Assembly: GCA_016706545.1 (NCBI GenBank)
Contig: JADJJK010000020.1
Coordinates: 102,276-166,275, forward strand
Direction of reading: 5' to 3'
Source of the DNA: Myxococcales bacterium
GTDB lineage: Bacteria; Myxococcota_A; Polyangia; Haliangiales; Haliangiaceae
Length of the DNA stretch: 64,000 nt
Both the position numbers and the translations under genes were made by a program. This document shows positions 1 to 8,700 of this stretch, piece by piece. The notes under the pieces were generated by a model. The model was not told where the DNA came from and did no database searches. It saw nothing but the letters and a program-made list of their open reading frames with translations. How positions within the stretch are numbered: the stretch's first letter is position 1; the number at the start of each line of letters is the position of its first letter.

Positions 1-224
1 TCCGCGCGGCTGGCCGGCCGCATGGTCGCCGGGCCGATCACGAACACCTCGAAGGACCAGTGCCCTGGCACTCCCGCCTGGTTTAGCACCACCTGAGGAT
101 CCACCAGCGCGCTCGACGACGGCCGAGGCGCGATGGCCTGCGACCTCCCCGGCGGCGCCGCCGACAGCGGCGTCAGCACCGCGGTCAAGAGCGGCAACGC
201 GGACAGCGAACAGAGCAGCTTCAT
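1..224 (-). CDS. N-terminal part of a secreted protein (runs off the left edge)
   Basis: The minus strand from the ATG at 222-224 stays open to the window edge for 74 codons. It starts MKLLCSLSALPLLTAVLTPL, which is a basic start plus a hydrophobic core followed by AxA-like residues, so a Sec signal peptide with cleavage near residues 22-24 is likely. The following region is Pro/Ser-rich and then reads VVLNQAGVPGHWSFEVFVIG. I do not recognise the family. The stop codon lies outside the window, so only the 5' end of the gene is seen. The next gene, on the other strand, starts about 145 bp away, so this gap is probably a divergent promoter region. Confidence 0.6.
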   Translation of the reverse strand, partial: MKLLCSLSALPLLTAVLTPLSAAPPGRSQAIAPRPSSSALVDPQVVLNQAGVPGHWSFEVFVIGPATMRPASRA

Positions 225-369
225 GAGGCAACGGATCGGCCGTTGCCGCTGCCATTGCACCGTCCACCCGCCGCGCGAGCCCGCGATTTCCGCGCGTGCG
301 AAGAACGAGCAAGATTCTCTCCCAGCCGACCGCGAGAGGATGGGATGGCACGCATGCTACCTATAGGGC

Positions 370-684
370 GTGCCCGCTGCGCTCGTCCCGCTGCCTCTGC
401 TGACGTTGGCCGCCGTCGTCGTCGTCGCCAACGGGATCGCGTGGGCGGCGTTTCGCATCGACAAGGCGGCCGCCAGCGCCGGCCGCCGCCGCATCTCCGA
501 GCGCAGCTTGCTGATCCTCACCGCGCTCGGCGGGCTCGGCGCGCTCTGGGCCATGGTGGGCCACCGCCGCCGCCACAAGACGCGCAAGCCTCGCTTCGTG
601 ATCGCCGCCGTGCTCGCCGCCGCCGCCCAGCTCGCCGCGCTGATGTACCTGCTCGCGCCCGCCGCGTGGTCCATCCTGCGCTGA
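370..684 (+). CDS. DUF1294 family small membrane protein
   Basis: A 104-residue protein with a GTG start. It has hydrophobic segments at about residues 5-22, 46-62 and 75-98. Between them lies the DUF1294 signature: FRIDKAAA near residue 28, an ISERSLL-type stretch, then GALWAM and HKTRKPRF near residue 70. The family is small integral membrane proteins of unknown function, some fused to a cold-shock domain; this copy has no such domain. No strong ribosome site precedes the GTG, so the start could differ by a few codons. It stands alone, with about 200 bp of GC-rich DNA before the lipase gene. Confidence 0.75.
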   Translation: MPAALVPLPLLTLAAVVVVANGIAWAAFRIDKAAASAGRRRISERSLLILTALGGLGALWAMVGHRRRHKTRKPRFVIAAVLAAAAQLAALMYLLAPAAWSILR

Positions 685-890
685 GCGCGCGGTCGAGTCG
701 CCGCCGCGCCCGCGCCGTCGCGATCACTGCCTCGCCCGCGCCGCCCCAAAGGAGCGCGAGCCGCGCGAGCCGCGCGAGCCGCGCGAGCTGCCCGCGCGTC
801 ATGCGCTGTAATCGGCCGTCATGGTCAGGAGAACTCCTCAGCCGCTAGCCTGGCGACTCGATAGCACCACCGCGGAGCCCCCGGAGCCCC

Positions 891-1916
891 ATGACCACGA
901 CCTTCGCCTTCAACACCCTCCTGCAGCCAGCAAGCACCACCATCCAGAGCGCCCCCAGCGGCTTTGACCCGCAGGTCGCGTTCTTCCTCGCCAGCGCCAC
1001 CGCCGCGGTGGTGCAGCTCTTCGCGCAGGGCAGCACGACCCTGTCGCCGGCCATGCTGGCCGCGCTCCCGCTCGCCGGCGGCGCCGCCAGCTATCAGCAG
1101 CTCGCCACGCTGTCCACGTCCGAGGAGCTGGGCCTTGGCAGCAGCCCCGCCACCACCACCCAGCCGTCCTCCACCCCCGGCGAGTTCATGCAGACGACGA
1201 TCGGCGTCGCCTTGCAGGCGCTCGACTCGAGCCAGAACCCGCTGTTCACGGTGATCGCCTTGCGCGGCACCCAGACCTACTCCGAGTGGGTCAATGATCT
1301 GACCGCGATCCCCCAGGGCTTCGCGCTCGCGTTCAACGTGGGCTCCGTCCACTCCGGCTTCTACACCGTGTACACCACCGGCCCCAACGGCCTCGCCGCC
1401 AGCCCAGGCCAGGCGCGCCCGCCCGGCTCGCTCGCCGCGCAGATCTTGTCCCTCGTCACCGCGAGTAGCTGGCCCTCCAAGGTGCCCCTGTTCGTCACCG
1501 GCCACAGCCTGGGCGCCGCGCTCGCCGAGCTGTGCGCGATGGACCTCGTCAGCAACGCCCAGAGCCACTTCTCTTCGCTGACCATGATCAACTTCGCGCC
1601 GCCGCGCGTCTCGGCAGGCTTCCTCGATCAGGGCAGCACGTTGCCCGCGGATCTCTATGATCCCACCAAGTTCATGACCAACTTCCAGGCCAAGGTCCCC
1701 TCGAGCTACTCCGTGGTGAACGCCGCAGACCTGGTGCCCGTCCTGCCGCCCACCCTGGGCAAGGCGTCCGCCATCCAGATCGAGTTCTTCCCGGCCGTGG
1801 CCGCCAGCAACGTCATCATGTACTGCGCCCAGCTCGGGACGATCGGCAACAACCACGAGCTGACGCTGAACTACCTGCCGTACATGGCCGCGCTCGCCGC
1901 AGGCTTCTCGACGTAG
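891..1916 (+). CDS. Class 3 (alpha/beta hydrolase) lipase
   Basis: A 341-residue predicted triacylglycerol lipase of the Lipase_3 family. The nucleophile elbow GHSLGAAL puts the catalytic Ser at residue 206. The likely acid is Asp280 (NAADLVP) and the likely His is His322 (NNHEL), in the usual order Ser-Asp-His. The strand before the oxyanion region reads VIALRGTQTYSEW, matching the family's RGT..W motif. The first 100 residues are Ala/Thr-rich without a clear signal peptide, so export is uncertain. A glycosyltransferase gene follows closely on the same strand and the two may be co-transcribed. The substrate cannot be read from the sequence. Confidence 0.85.
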   Translation: MTTTFAFNTLLQPASTTIQSAPSGFDPQVAFFLASATAAVVQLFAQGSTTLSPAMLAALPLAGGAASYQQLATLSTSEELGLGSSPATTTQPSSTPGEFMQTTIGVALQALDSSQNPLFTVIALRGTQTYSEWVNDLTAIPQGFALAFNVGSVHSGFYTVYTTGPNGLAASPGQARPPGSLAAQILSLVTASSWPSKVPLFVTGHSLGAALAELCAMDLVSNAQSHFSSLTMINFAPPRVSAGFLDQGSTLPADLYDPTKFMTNFQAKVPSSYSVVNAADLVPVLPPTLGKASAIQIEFFPAVAASNVIMYCAQLGTIGNNHELTLNYLPYMAALAAGFST

Positions 1917-1962
1917 CGGCCTGCGCGCTGCGCGGCCCGCCATGATCAGGCAATATCCGCTC

Positions 1963-3243
1963 ATGCGGGTAGGTCTACAAAGCTGGGGCACCGAAGGAGA
2001 TATTCGTCCGTTCTTCGCGCTCGCCCGCGCTCTCGAGCAGCGCGGACACGAGGTCCGCTTGCTGTACACGAACGTCGAGGGGCGAGACCTGTCGGAGCTT
2101 GGCCGCGGGCTTGGCGGCGCGGTGACGCACGTCGGCGCCGCGTACCTCCAGGCCCAGCGCGAGCGGCTCGACGCGCAGGCCAGCGAGAACCTGCGCATCA
2201 GAAACCCCATCACCCAGCTCGAGCGCATCTTCGCCCAGACCATGGATCCCGTCGCGGACGAGATGTTCCAGGCCAGCCGGGAGCTGGCCGCCTGGGCGGA
2301 CCTCACCGTCCTGCATTTCCTCGCTCACCCCGCGGCGACCGCCGCCGAAGAGAAAGGGCGCCCCTTCGCCTGGGTCGCCTTCGCGCCCGTGCATCCCACG
2401 CGCACGCACCCGCCCATCGGCGCGCCTCGCCTCGGCGCCTGGGGCAACGCCGCCCTGTGGTCGCTGGCCGACCGCGCGATGGAGTCCATCCTCGCTCGCC
2501 GCGTCAACGCCGTGCGCGCCACCGCTGGCCTGCCCCCCGTACGCCGCGTGGTCCGCGCCCTGCGCGAGCGCGCGTGCGGCGCCCTGCTGGCCATCTCGCC
2601 CGCGATCTATCCTCGCCCCGCCGACTTTCCGGATCGCCTCGAGCTCTGCGGCTTCCTCGAGCTGCCTCACGACCCAGGCGCGCTCGAGCCCGAGCTACGC
2701 AACTTCCTCGATGCCGGTCCGCCCCCTGCGTTCTTCACCCTGGGCAGCATGGGCGCCTTGCTCGAGGAGCACGCCGAGCACGCTGCGCTCGCCATGAGCC
2801 AGGCCGCCGCGCGCCTGCAGCTCCGCGCCATTGTTCAGGTGCCCCCCGCCGTCGCCGCCCGCCTCCAGCCCGCCGAACACACCTTCGTGCTCTCGCGCGC
2901 GGATCACGCTCGCGTGTTCCCGCGCTGCGCCGTCATCGTGCATCACGGCGGAGCCGGCACCACCCACGCCGCGCTGCGCGCCGGCCGCCCCTCGGTGGTG
3001 GTGCCACATCTCGCCGATCAGTTCTTCTGGGCCGACCTCCTCCATCGCCGCGGCGTCGCCGCCCCGCCCCTGCGCCGCTCCGCCCTCACCCCCGCGCGCC
3101 TCGAAGCGCGCCTCGCAGAGATCCTGCGCCAGCCTGCGTTCACCACCACCGCCGAAACCCTCGCCGCCTCCCTGACCGCGGAACCTGGCCCCGCGAAGGC
3201 CTGCGAGCTCCTCGAGCGCTTCGCTGCGTCACCCCGCGCTTGA
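1963..3243 (+). CDS. GT1/MGT-type glycosyltransferase (UGT fold)
   Basis: About 426 residues with two Rossmann-like halves. The N-terminal half starts MRVGLQSWGTEGDIRPFFAL, the acceptor-domain start typical of sterol and macrolide glucosyltransferases. The C-terminal half carries the sugar-nucleotide motif HHGGAGTTHAALRAG followed by PSVVVPHLADQFFWA. Families with this motif transfer a sugar from UDP- or TDP-sugar to a lipid or small-molecule acceptor in the cytosol. An upstream in-frame ATG at 1942 would add seven residues (MIRQYPL). I prefer 1963 because the fold's first beta strand begins there. It lies just downstream of the lipase gene, and no other pathway genes are nearby. Confidence 0.85.
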   Translation: MRVGLQSWGTEGDIRPFFALARALEQRGHEVRLLYTNVEGRDLSELGRGLGGAVTHVGAAYLQAQRERLDAQASENLRIRNPITQLERIFAQTMDPVADEMFQASRELAAWADLTVLHFLAHPAATAAEEKGRPFAWVAFAPVHPTRTHPPIGAPRLGAWGNAALWSLADRAMESILARRVNAVRATAGLPPVRRVVRALRERACGALLAISPAIYPRPADFPDRLELCGFLELPHDPGALEPELRNFLDAGPPPAFFTLGSMGALLEEHAEHAALAMSQAAARLQLRAIVQVPPAVAARLQPAEHTFVLSRADHARVFPRCAVIVHHGGAGTTHAALRAGRPSVVVPHLADQFFWADLLHRRGVAAPPLRRSALTPARLEARLAEILRQPAFTTTAETLAASLTAEPGPAKACELLERFAASPRA

Positions 3244-3347
3244 AGCGCTTGCGTCCCCGCCGCGCGACGCACCCGTCCACAGCTCACCTGTGCCCACCGT
3301 GCCCCCCGTGCCCACCGTGCCCCTGCCAAAACACTTCGGGCAACCCG

Positions 3348-3377
3348 TTGACAACAGAATCCGTCCCCTGCTACCTA
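3348..3377 (+). promoter_or_regulatory. Candidate promoter for the tRNA-Ala gene
   Basis: A perfect TTGACA lies at 3348-3353, with a weak -10-like TACCTA at 3372-3377 and an 18-bp spacer. This is about 40 bp before the mature tRNA start. A second TTGACA at 3404-3409 is too close to the tRNA to drive it. The -10 match is poor, so this is tentative. Confidence 0.35.
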
Positions 3378-3414
3378 GTTGCGGCCCCGCCTTCCGGGCG
3401 TGGCTTGACAATCC

Positions 3415-3487
3415 GGGGTCGTAGCTCAGCTGGGAGAGCGCTAGAATCGCACTCTAGAGGTCTGGGGTTCGATCCCCCACGGCTCCA
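3415..3487 (+). tRNA. tRNA-Ala (anticodon CGC)
   Basis: A full cloverleaf can be drawn. The acceptor stem GGGGTCG pairs with CGGCTCC and includes the G3-U70 wobble that identifies alanine tRNA. The D arm is GCTC-AGCTGGGA-GAGC. The anticodon stem is CTAGA/TCTAG with the seven-base loop ATCGCAC, giving anticodon CGC. The T arm contains GGTTCGATCC. The discriminator base is A and no CCA is encoded. The 3' half of the gene is repeated at 15844, marking this gene as the integration site of the island that follows. Confidence 0.93.
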
Positions 3488-3564
3488 CGGTATTTCCAAG
3501 GGTTCTGCTTAGTTGCAGAACCCTTCGAAGTTTTCGGACCCGCAGAAAGCCGTTTGCGGAACGA
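3443..3564 (+). repeat. Left attachment repeat of the genomic island (in tRNA-Ala)
   Basis: This stretch begins in the anticodon arm of tRNA-Ala and continues past its 3' end. It recurs in direct orientation at 15844-15966. The first 68 bp are identical. After that the copies differ by two single-base changes, a short diverged patch with a one-base length difference, and then 24 identical bases. A repeat of this kind, with an integrase gene right beside it, is the hallmark of site-specific integration into a tRNA gene. The intact tRNA is on this side. Confidence 0.9.
3498..3534 (+). terminator. Intrinsic terminator after tRNA-Ala
   Basis: An 11-bp perfect stem (AAGGGTTCTGC with GCAGAACCCTT) and a 6-base loop, followed a few bases later by TTTT. 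It starts 10 bp after the tRNA. The other copy of the repeat (15899-15926) keeps the hairpin with one G-U change, so it travels with the attachment site. Confidence 0.6.
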
Positions 3565-3613
3565 TTGCGGAATAAAACGTTCCGCACCAGTAATGCAGCC
3601 CACGTTTATGGTT

Positions 3614-4683
3614 TCAAGCTGCATTGCTGCGCCCCTTTCCCCCCTCTAGAACCTGAAGCGTCCGAGCCTGTACGGCTTGGCCCACAGCGCTAGGGTTGGC
3701 GTAGCTCCGGGCCGTCGTCGTGAACGACTCATGGCCCAGCGCATCCGCGACCGCCTTCGCCGTAACCCCAGCCTCCACCGCCAGCGATGAATGAAGCCCA
3801 CGCTGACCGTGTGCAGTGACCTCAGGCACCTCCGCTTCGCGGCAGATCCGCTTCACCCACGCACGCGGCCAACCGCGCTCATGGTGACCGAAGAGCAACG
3901 CCCCTGGGCCCTTCCCTTCGCCAACGCCGTAAGCATCGGCTGCAACTGGGACGGAACCCGAAGCGTACGTTTCCCCTTGGAGGTCTTGGCGTCAGGGATC
4001 CAAAGCAACGTGCCGTCATCATCAAGATCCCGCACGACGCGGGAGATGACCTCCGAACAGCGCATCCCCATCAGCAGCGTCATCATCGCGGCGACCGCGC
4101 CACCTTGGCCTTGATGAGCTAGCTCCGTCGCCTTGGCGAGCCACTTCCTCGCCTCATCGATCCGGAGCTGCTCCTTGCCATGGTTGCGCCGGCCGACGCC
4201 TTCGACGCCATCGAGCGGGTTCTCTGAGATCCACGACTTCTTGACACACCACTGAAGGAACGTCCTCGCTTCCGACAGCGCGTTGCGGTGGTAGTCGACC
4301 GACAACACGCCGCCATGACGCTTTGGCGCCGTACGCAACGTTTGGTAGTAGGCCGCGCAGCGCTCCGGCGTCAGCTCGATGAGCGTGACGCCAAGATCGG
4401 GGAAGAACCGGCGCAGCTTGTGCCGGGTCTGCTCGATGCTACTTGGCTTGTTCCCTTTGTCGTCGCGCATGTATGTTGCGTATGCCGTCAAAGCCTCTGC
4501 GAGGGTGGGATCTGGTGTCTCAGCAACAATCTGGAGAGCCTCGAGTGTGCGCCGCGCTTCTTCCTCTGTTTCAAAGCAGTAACTATCGCGCGCGCCTCCT
4601 CGATGGACATGGATGATTCTGAACCCGCCTTTGTCTCGATACGGTCCGAGTACACGTTGGGTTCTTGCATTGGGTCGAGACAT
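3614..4683 (-). pseudogene. int: Tyrosine recombinase (phage-type integrase), one frameshift
   Basis: Two overlapping frames together encode an integrase of about 357 residues. The upstream frame (4683 down to about 3900) has the arm-binding and core-binding regions, the first catalytic Arg in MGMRCSEV and the beta-sheet Lys in KTSKGKRTL. The second frame (about 3900 to 3614) has HGQR (H-x-x-R), LGHES and the Tyr in TTTARSYANP. All catalytic residues are present. The frames join if one G is restored in the GGGG run at 3901-3904. The start at 4683 has a strong AAAGGAGG site. The gene points toward the tRNA, 50 bp from the left repeat. Either the integrase is dead, or this is a homopolymer sequencing error. 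Confidence 0.85.
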
Positions 4684-4847
4684 TCGCCTCCTTTGCTTCC
4701 GACCCGAAATGCAATGCGAGCAGCTACCGCAAGCGTAGCACGCCGAGCCTGTCGCGACGCAAGGTCGTCGCTCAAGCTCACAGCTGAGCGCGGTTCAGAT
4801 CTCTCCTCGAAAGAAGGTGGAATTCCGGTGCTGGTCGAGTCGTTCAT
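4488..4847 (-). CDS. Hypothetical small protein overlapping the integrase start
   Basis: A 119-codon frame. Its ATG (4845-4847) overlaps the stop of the preceding gene as ATGA and has GAGG just upstream, so translational coupling is plausible. The first 55 codons are unique; the last 65 overlap the integrase 5' end in another frame. The unique part has an amphipathic basic stretch (SRQARRATLAVAARIAFRVG) that could bind DNA, as a recombination directionality factor would. I see no recognised domain. The long overlap with the integrase is unusual, so the coding status is uncertain. Confidence 0.35.
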   Translation of the reverse strand: MNDSTSTGIPPSFEERSEPRSAVSLSDDLASRQARRATLAVAARIAFRVGSKGGECLDPMQEPNVYSDRIETKAGSESSMSIEEARAIVTALKQRKKRGAHSRLSRLLLRHQIPPSQRL

Positions 4848-5311
4848 GACCTCGCCTTGATACCGGGGGCAACGATCCCCCTGCCCTCCATCGGCTCGTG
4901 CAACGCTGGCGGCAGCGGAACGAGGTGGAAGCGCACGGGCGCGCTGGCCTGCGGCACTGGCTGACCCTTGGCCTGGACCAGGGAGCGGACGTGCGAGATC
5001 GCCAGGTCCAGCATGGTTTCCGTTGGGAGCGCCGGCTGCGGCTCGGCGTCGGGCGCCTCGGCGGCGGCCTGGCGCACATCGGGCGCAGACGCAAGCGCGG
5101 CCGGCGCGGCCGGCACGGTGGATTCGACGGGCGCGGCGGGCGGCAGCATCTCGCCGGGCTGGGCCTCTGCCGTGGAAATGGGCAGGGGCTGGCCCTCCTG
5201 GGCTTCGAGGGCGGCGATCAACATGCGGCACACGTCCGCGGCGGCGGCGCGTTGCTCGCGAGACGAGCCGGGCGCGATGGCGGCGGCGAGCACGGAAAGG
5301 GGCTCGGTCAT
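4844..5311 (-). CDS. Hypothetical Ala/Pro-rich island protein
   Basis: A 155-residue protein starting MTEPLSVLAAAIAPG. The ATG at 5309-5311 is preceded by AAGGAG at proper spacing and overlaps the upstream gene's stop (ATGA); its own stop overlaps the next start the same way. Residues 1-40 form a likely helical domain containing RAAAADVCRMLIAALEAQE. An Ala/Pro/Glu-rich linker follows, and then a conserved-looking tail with LPTETMLDLAISHVRSLVQA. A longer frame reaching to 5380 is possible but lacks a ribosome site. The family is not recognised. Its position upstream of the integrase suggests an island maintenance or regulation role, by inference only. Confidence 0.5.
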   Translation of the reverse strand: MTEPLSVLAAAIAPGSSREQRAAAADVCRMLIAALEAQEGQPLPISTAEAQPGEMLPPAAPVESTVPAAPAALASAPDVRQAAAEAPDAEPQPALPTETMLDLAISHVRSLVQAKGQPVPQASAPVRFHLVPLPPALHEPMEGRGIVAPGIKARS

Positions 5312-5490
5312 GGAAGGACTCCTTGATCGTCCATCGGATCCGATCCGATGATCCCCAGTGGCTGCCCGGCGATCACGCACTGCCCGCTGCGCCTGTGTGC
5401 CGTGGGCAGCGCCGCAGCGCTGGGCGTGTCACCCGCTGTGGGCGACAACAAGGACGGATCCCCGGTCAGGTTGAACGCTAGATCAGGCAT
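5308..5490 (-). CDS. Hypothetical 60-residue protein, first gene of the integrase-side operon
   Basis: A short frame beginning MPDLAFNLTGDPSLLSPTAG, with AGGAGG about 11 bases before the ATG. Its stop overlaps the next gene's start as ATGA, so it heads a coupled chain of three small genes running into the integrase. There is no signal peptide or membrane segment. The family is not recognised. The strong ribosome site and the coupling are the only evidence that it is real. Confidence 0.45.
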   Translation of the reverse strand: MPDLAFNLTGDPSLLSPTAGDTPSAAALPTAHRRSGQCVIAGQPLGIIGSDPMDDQGVLP

Positions 5491-5763
5491 CGGCTTCGTG
5501 ACCTCCTACTAATGTTCTTGGAAGCCGAAGCCGAAACTTAGAGTCCCACCGAAATTTCTTCGCCGCGCGCGCTAACCCTCCGGATCTGGCCGCGAAACCC
5601 CGTGCATTTTCTTCGTGGCGCGATTGGGCCGAGATCTCAGGGGCAAGTCGCGGGACATGCCCGGAACATGGCACCTGAAATGAGCCGGACATCTCCGGAT
5701 GAGATCGCGCCGGCTGGACGCAACAGCGACGACAGCAAGGTGCGCGCAGGCTCGCGGTACTTG

Positions 5764-8700
5764 CTATGTAATGTTGCGCGCAGCTACGTTGGACAAGCTA
5801 CGCTTGCGAAGTTCCTCAAGGTGAGCATTGAGGGACTCGGCTTCGCGCATCGCGTCGTCACCTTCGGCACCGCGTCCTGGCTGGCGGAGGATACTGCCGA
5901 GGTAGTTCAGGCTCATGACGAGGGCGGGCAGGAATGCCTCCGGGTTGCCCTCCGCCAGCCCACGACGAAGCGCCACCGCCTCTTGCGTCGTCGCCAGCGC
6001 CTCCCCCCGCTGCCCCAGCGCGCTCTGCATCCCGCTCAAGTTGTGCAGGCTGTCGGCGAGGTCGGGCAGGAACGCCTCTGGGCTCCCCTCCGCCAGCCCG
6101 CGACGAAGGGCCACCGCCTCTTGCGTCGTCACCAGCGCCGCCTCCCGCTTCCCCAGCTCGCTCTGCCAGACGCCCAGGTTGTGCAGGCTGCTGGCGAGGT
6201 CGGGCAGGAACGCCTCGGGGCTCCGCTTCGCTAACACGCGATGAAGGGCCACCGCCTCTTGCGTCATCGCCAGCGCCGCCTCCCCCTGCCCCAGCGCGCT
6301 CTGCATCGTGCCCAGGTTCTGCAGGCTGCTGGCGAGGGCGGGCACGAACGTCTCGGGGCCCCGCTCCATCAGCGCGAGATAAAGGACCGCCGCCCTTTGC
6401 GTCGTCGCCAGCGCCGCCTCCCGCTGCCCCAGCGCGCTCTGTATCGTGCCCAGGTTGGTCAGGCTCATGGCGAGGTCGGGCAGGAACGCCTCGGGGCTCC
6501 CCTCCGTCAGCGCGAGATGAAGGGCCACCGCCTCTTGCGCCATCGCCAGCGCCCCCTCCGGCTGCCCTGCCTCCCGTTGCATCATGCCCAGGTTGTTTAG
6601 GCTCATGGCGAGGTCGGGCAGGAACGCCTCGGGGCTCCCCTCCGCCAACGCGCGAGTGAGCCCCACCGCCTCTTGCGTCGTCGCCAGCGCCGCCTCCCGC
6701 TGCCCCAGCGCACGCTGCATCGTGCCCAGGTTGTTTAGGCTCATGGCGAGGTCGGGCAGGAACGCCTCCGGGCTCCGCTCCGCCAGCGCGCGATAGTGCC
6801 CCACCGCCTCCTGCGTCGTCGCCAGCGCCGCCTCCCGCTGCCCCAGCTCGCTCTGCATCGTGCCCAGGTTGTTCAGGCTCATCGCGAGGTCGGGCAGGAA
6901 CGCCTCTGGGCTCCCCTCCGTCAGCGCGAGATGAAGGGCCACCGCCTCTTGCGCCATCGCCAGCGCACCCTCCGGCTGCCCCACCTCCCGCTGCATCAAT
7001 CCCAGGTTGGTCAGGCTGCTTGCGAGGGCGGGCAGGAACGCCTCGGGGCTCCGCTCCGCCAGCGCGCGATGGAGGGCCACCGCCTCTTGCGCCGTCGCCA
7101 GCGCAGACTCCCGCTGCCCCAGCGCACGCTGCATCAATCCCAGGTTGGCCAGGCTGCCGGCGAGGTCGGACAGGAACGTCTCCGGGCTCCGCTCCGCCAA
7201 CGTGCGAGTGAGCCCCACCGCCTCTTGCGTCGTCGCCAGCGCTGCCTCCCGCTGCCCCACCTCCCGCTGCATCAAGCCCAGGTTGGACAGGCTGCTGGCG
7301 AGGGCGGGCAGGAACGTCTCCGGGCTCCGCTCCGCCAGCGCGCGAGTGAGCCCCACCGCCTCTTGCGTCGTCGCCAGCGCCGTCTCCCGCTGCCCCACCT
7401 CCCGCTGCATCGCGCCCAGACTGGTCAGACTGCCGGCGAGGGCGGGCAGGAACGCCTCTGGGCTTTGCTCCGCCAGCGCGCGAGCGACCCCCACCGCTTC
7501 TTGCGTCGTCGCCAGTGCCGCCTCCCGCTGCCCCAGCGTGCTGAGATCAGTTCCATGCTGCAACATCCAGAGCAACCGCCCTGCCAGAGCCGGGGCATCA
7601 TCCGGGCCAGCAACGGGAACGCCTTCGAGCATGATACGGCTTTGCCATTCGGCCACGCGCGCGAGCGACACCGCCGGGCGCGGGATGCCTTCGTCCCCCA
7701 GCGCGCGCGCGATCGCCAACGTTCCGGCCTGCTCTAGCTGCTCGGCAAGCACGTCTCCAACCACGGCATGAACGGTTCTTGTTCCCACCACCTTTGCGGC
7801 GCGCAGCGCCAACGTTGCTCGCTGCGAGATCATTGCGCAGAAGCCGCGAGATCCAGGGACGTGTTCTTTCCGGGTCCACGACAGAGATCCGTCCGAGCAC
7901 GGTGAAGGCTGCAACGATCGCTTGGTCGGCTCCATCCGCACCTGCTGCGCGCTCGATCCAGTCGTCTTCCCTAGTGGTGGCCCTTTCCTGCACAAAGCGC
8001 AGGGTCATACCCTCTCCAAGCAGATCAGGCTCCAGTGCCGGCAAGTGAGGCGAGCGGGGATCTGGATGTTGGTACAGCCTCCGAAGAGCAAAGAGAATCC
8101 GCCGCTCGTGCTCCGTTGGATCTCGCCGCTGAAGGCGCGCCACGAGACGTAGGGCCGCTTCCTCGTCGTGGATGCCACCGCGCAAGGTGGCAGCTACCAC
8201 GAGCTGCCGAGCGAGCTTCCTGGTCCTGTCCCACTCCGCGGGCTCTGCAGCGCGATCCATCCAAGCTCGTTCCTCATGATCGAGCACCGCAGGAAGCACC
8301 TCCGTGGACTCAAGCTTTGCTGGCGCCCCGCCGATTGTCGACGACCTTCGCGAGCCCTCGACCGCCAGCAGTGCTGCCATGTGCAAGTACAGCGCACGCG
8401 AGTAGATCGGGTCGCCCAGGTCGACCGTCGGCGTTGGCGGCGAAGACAGCTTCCCGTGCTTGGCGAAGGCAAGAACGGCTTCCTCCAGCACCTTCTGCCT
8501 GTCGGGCACCTTGGACGCCAGCGGCGCGAGTTGCCGCGGCGACTTGCAGGTGAGCAGCGACTCCAGCTCGGGGGCCTGGGTCAACAGCGACTGCCACCAG
8601 TCGCCGTCGTTGCGCGCAAGCAACAGCACTCGCACGCGATGTTTGGAACCCGCGAGCTGAGCTACCTCACGGAACCTGTCCGCGAGGTCGCCGCGGCTCT

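Noticed and set aside
825..2306. 493-codon minus frame
   Set aside because: It lies opposite the lipase and glycosyltransferase genes, whose motifs are clear; it is a GC-driven shadow.
3895..3910. Programmed frameshift in the integrase
   Set aside because: The G-run is short, there is no slippery heptamer or clear downstream stem, and other island genes have the same type of break.
5890..7545. Regular 138-bp repeats that look CRISPR-like at first sight
   Set aside because: They are contiguous, encode TPR helices in one frame and have no unique spacers or cas genes.
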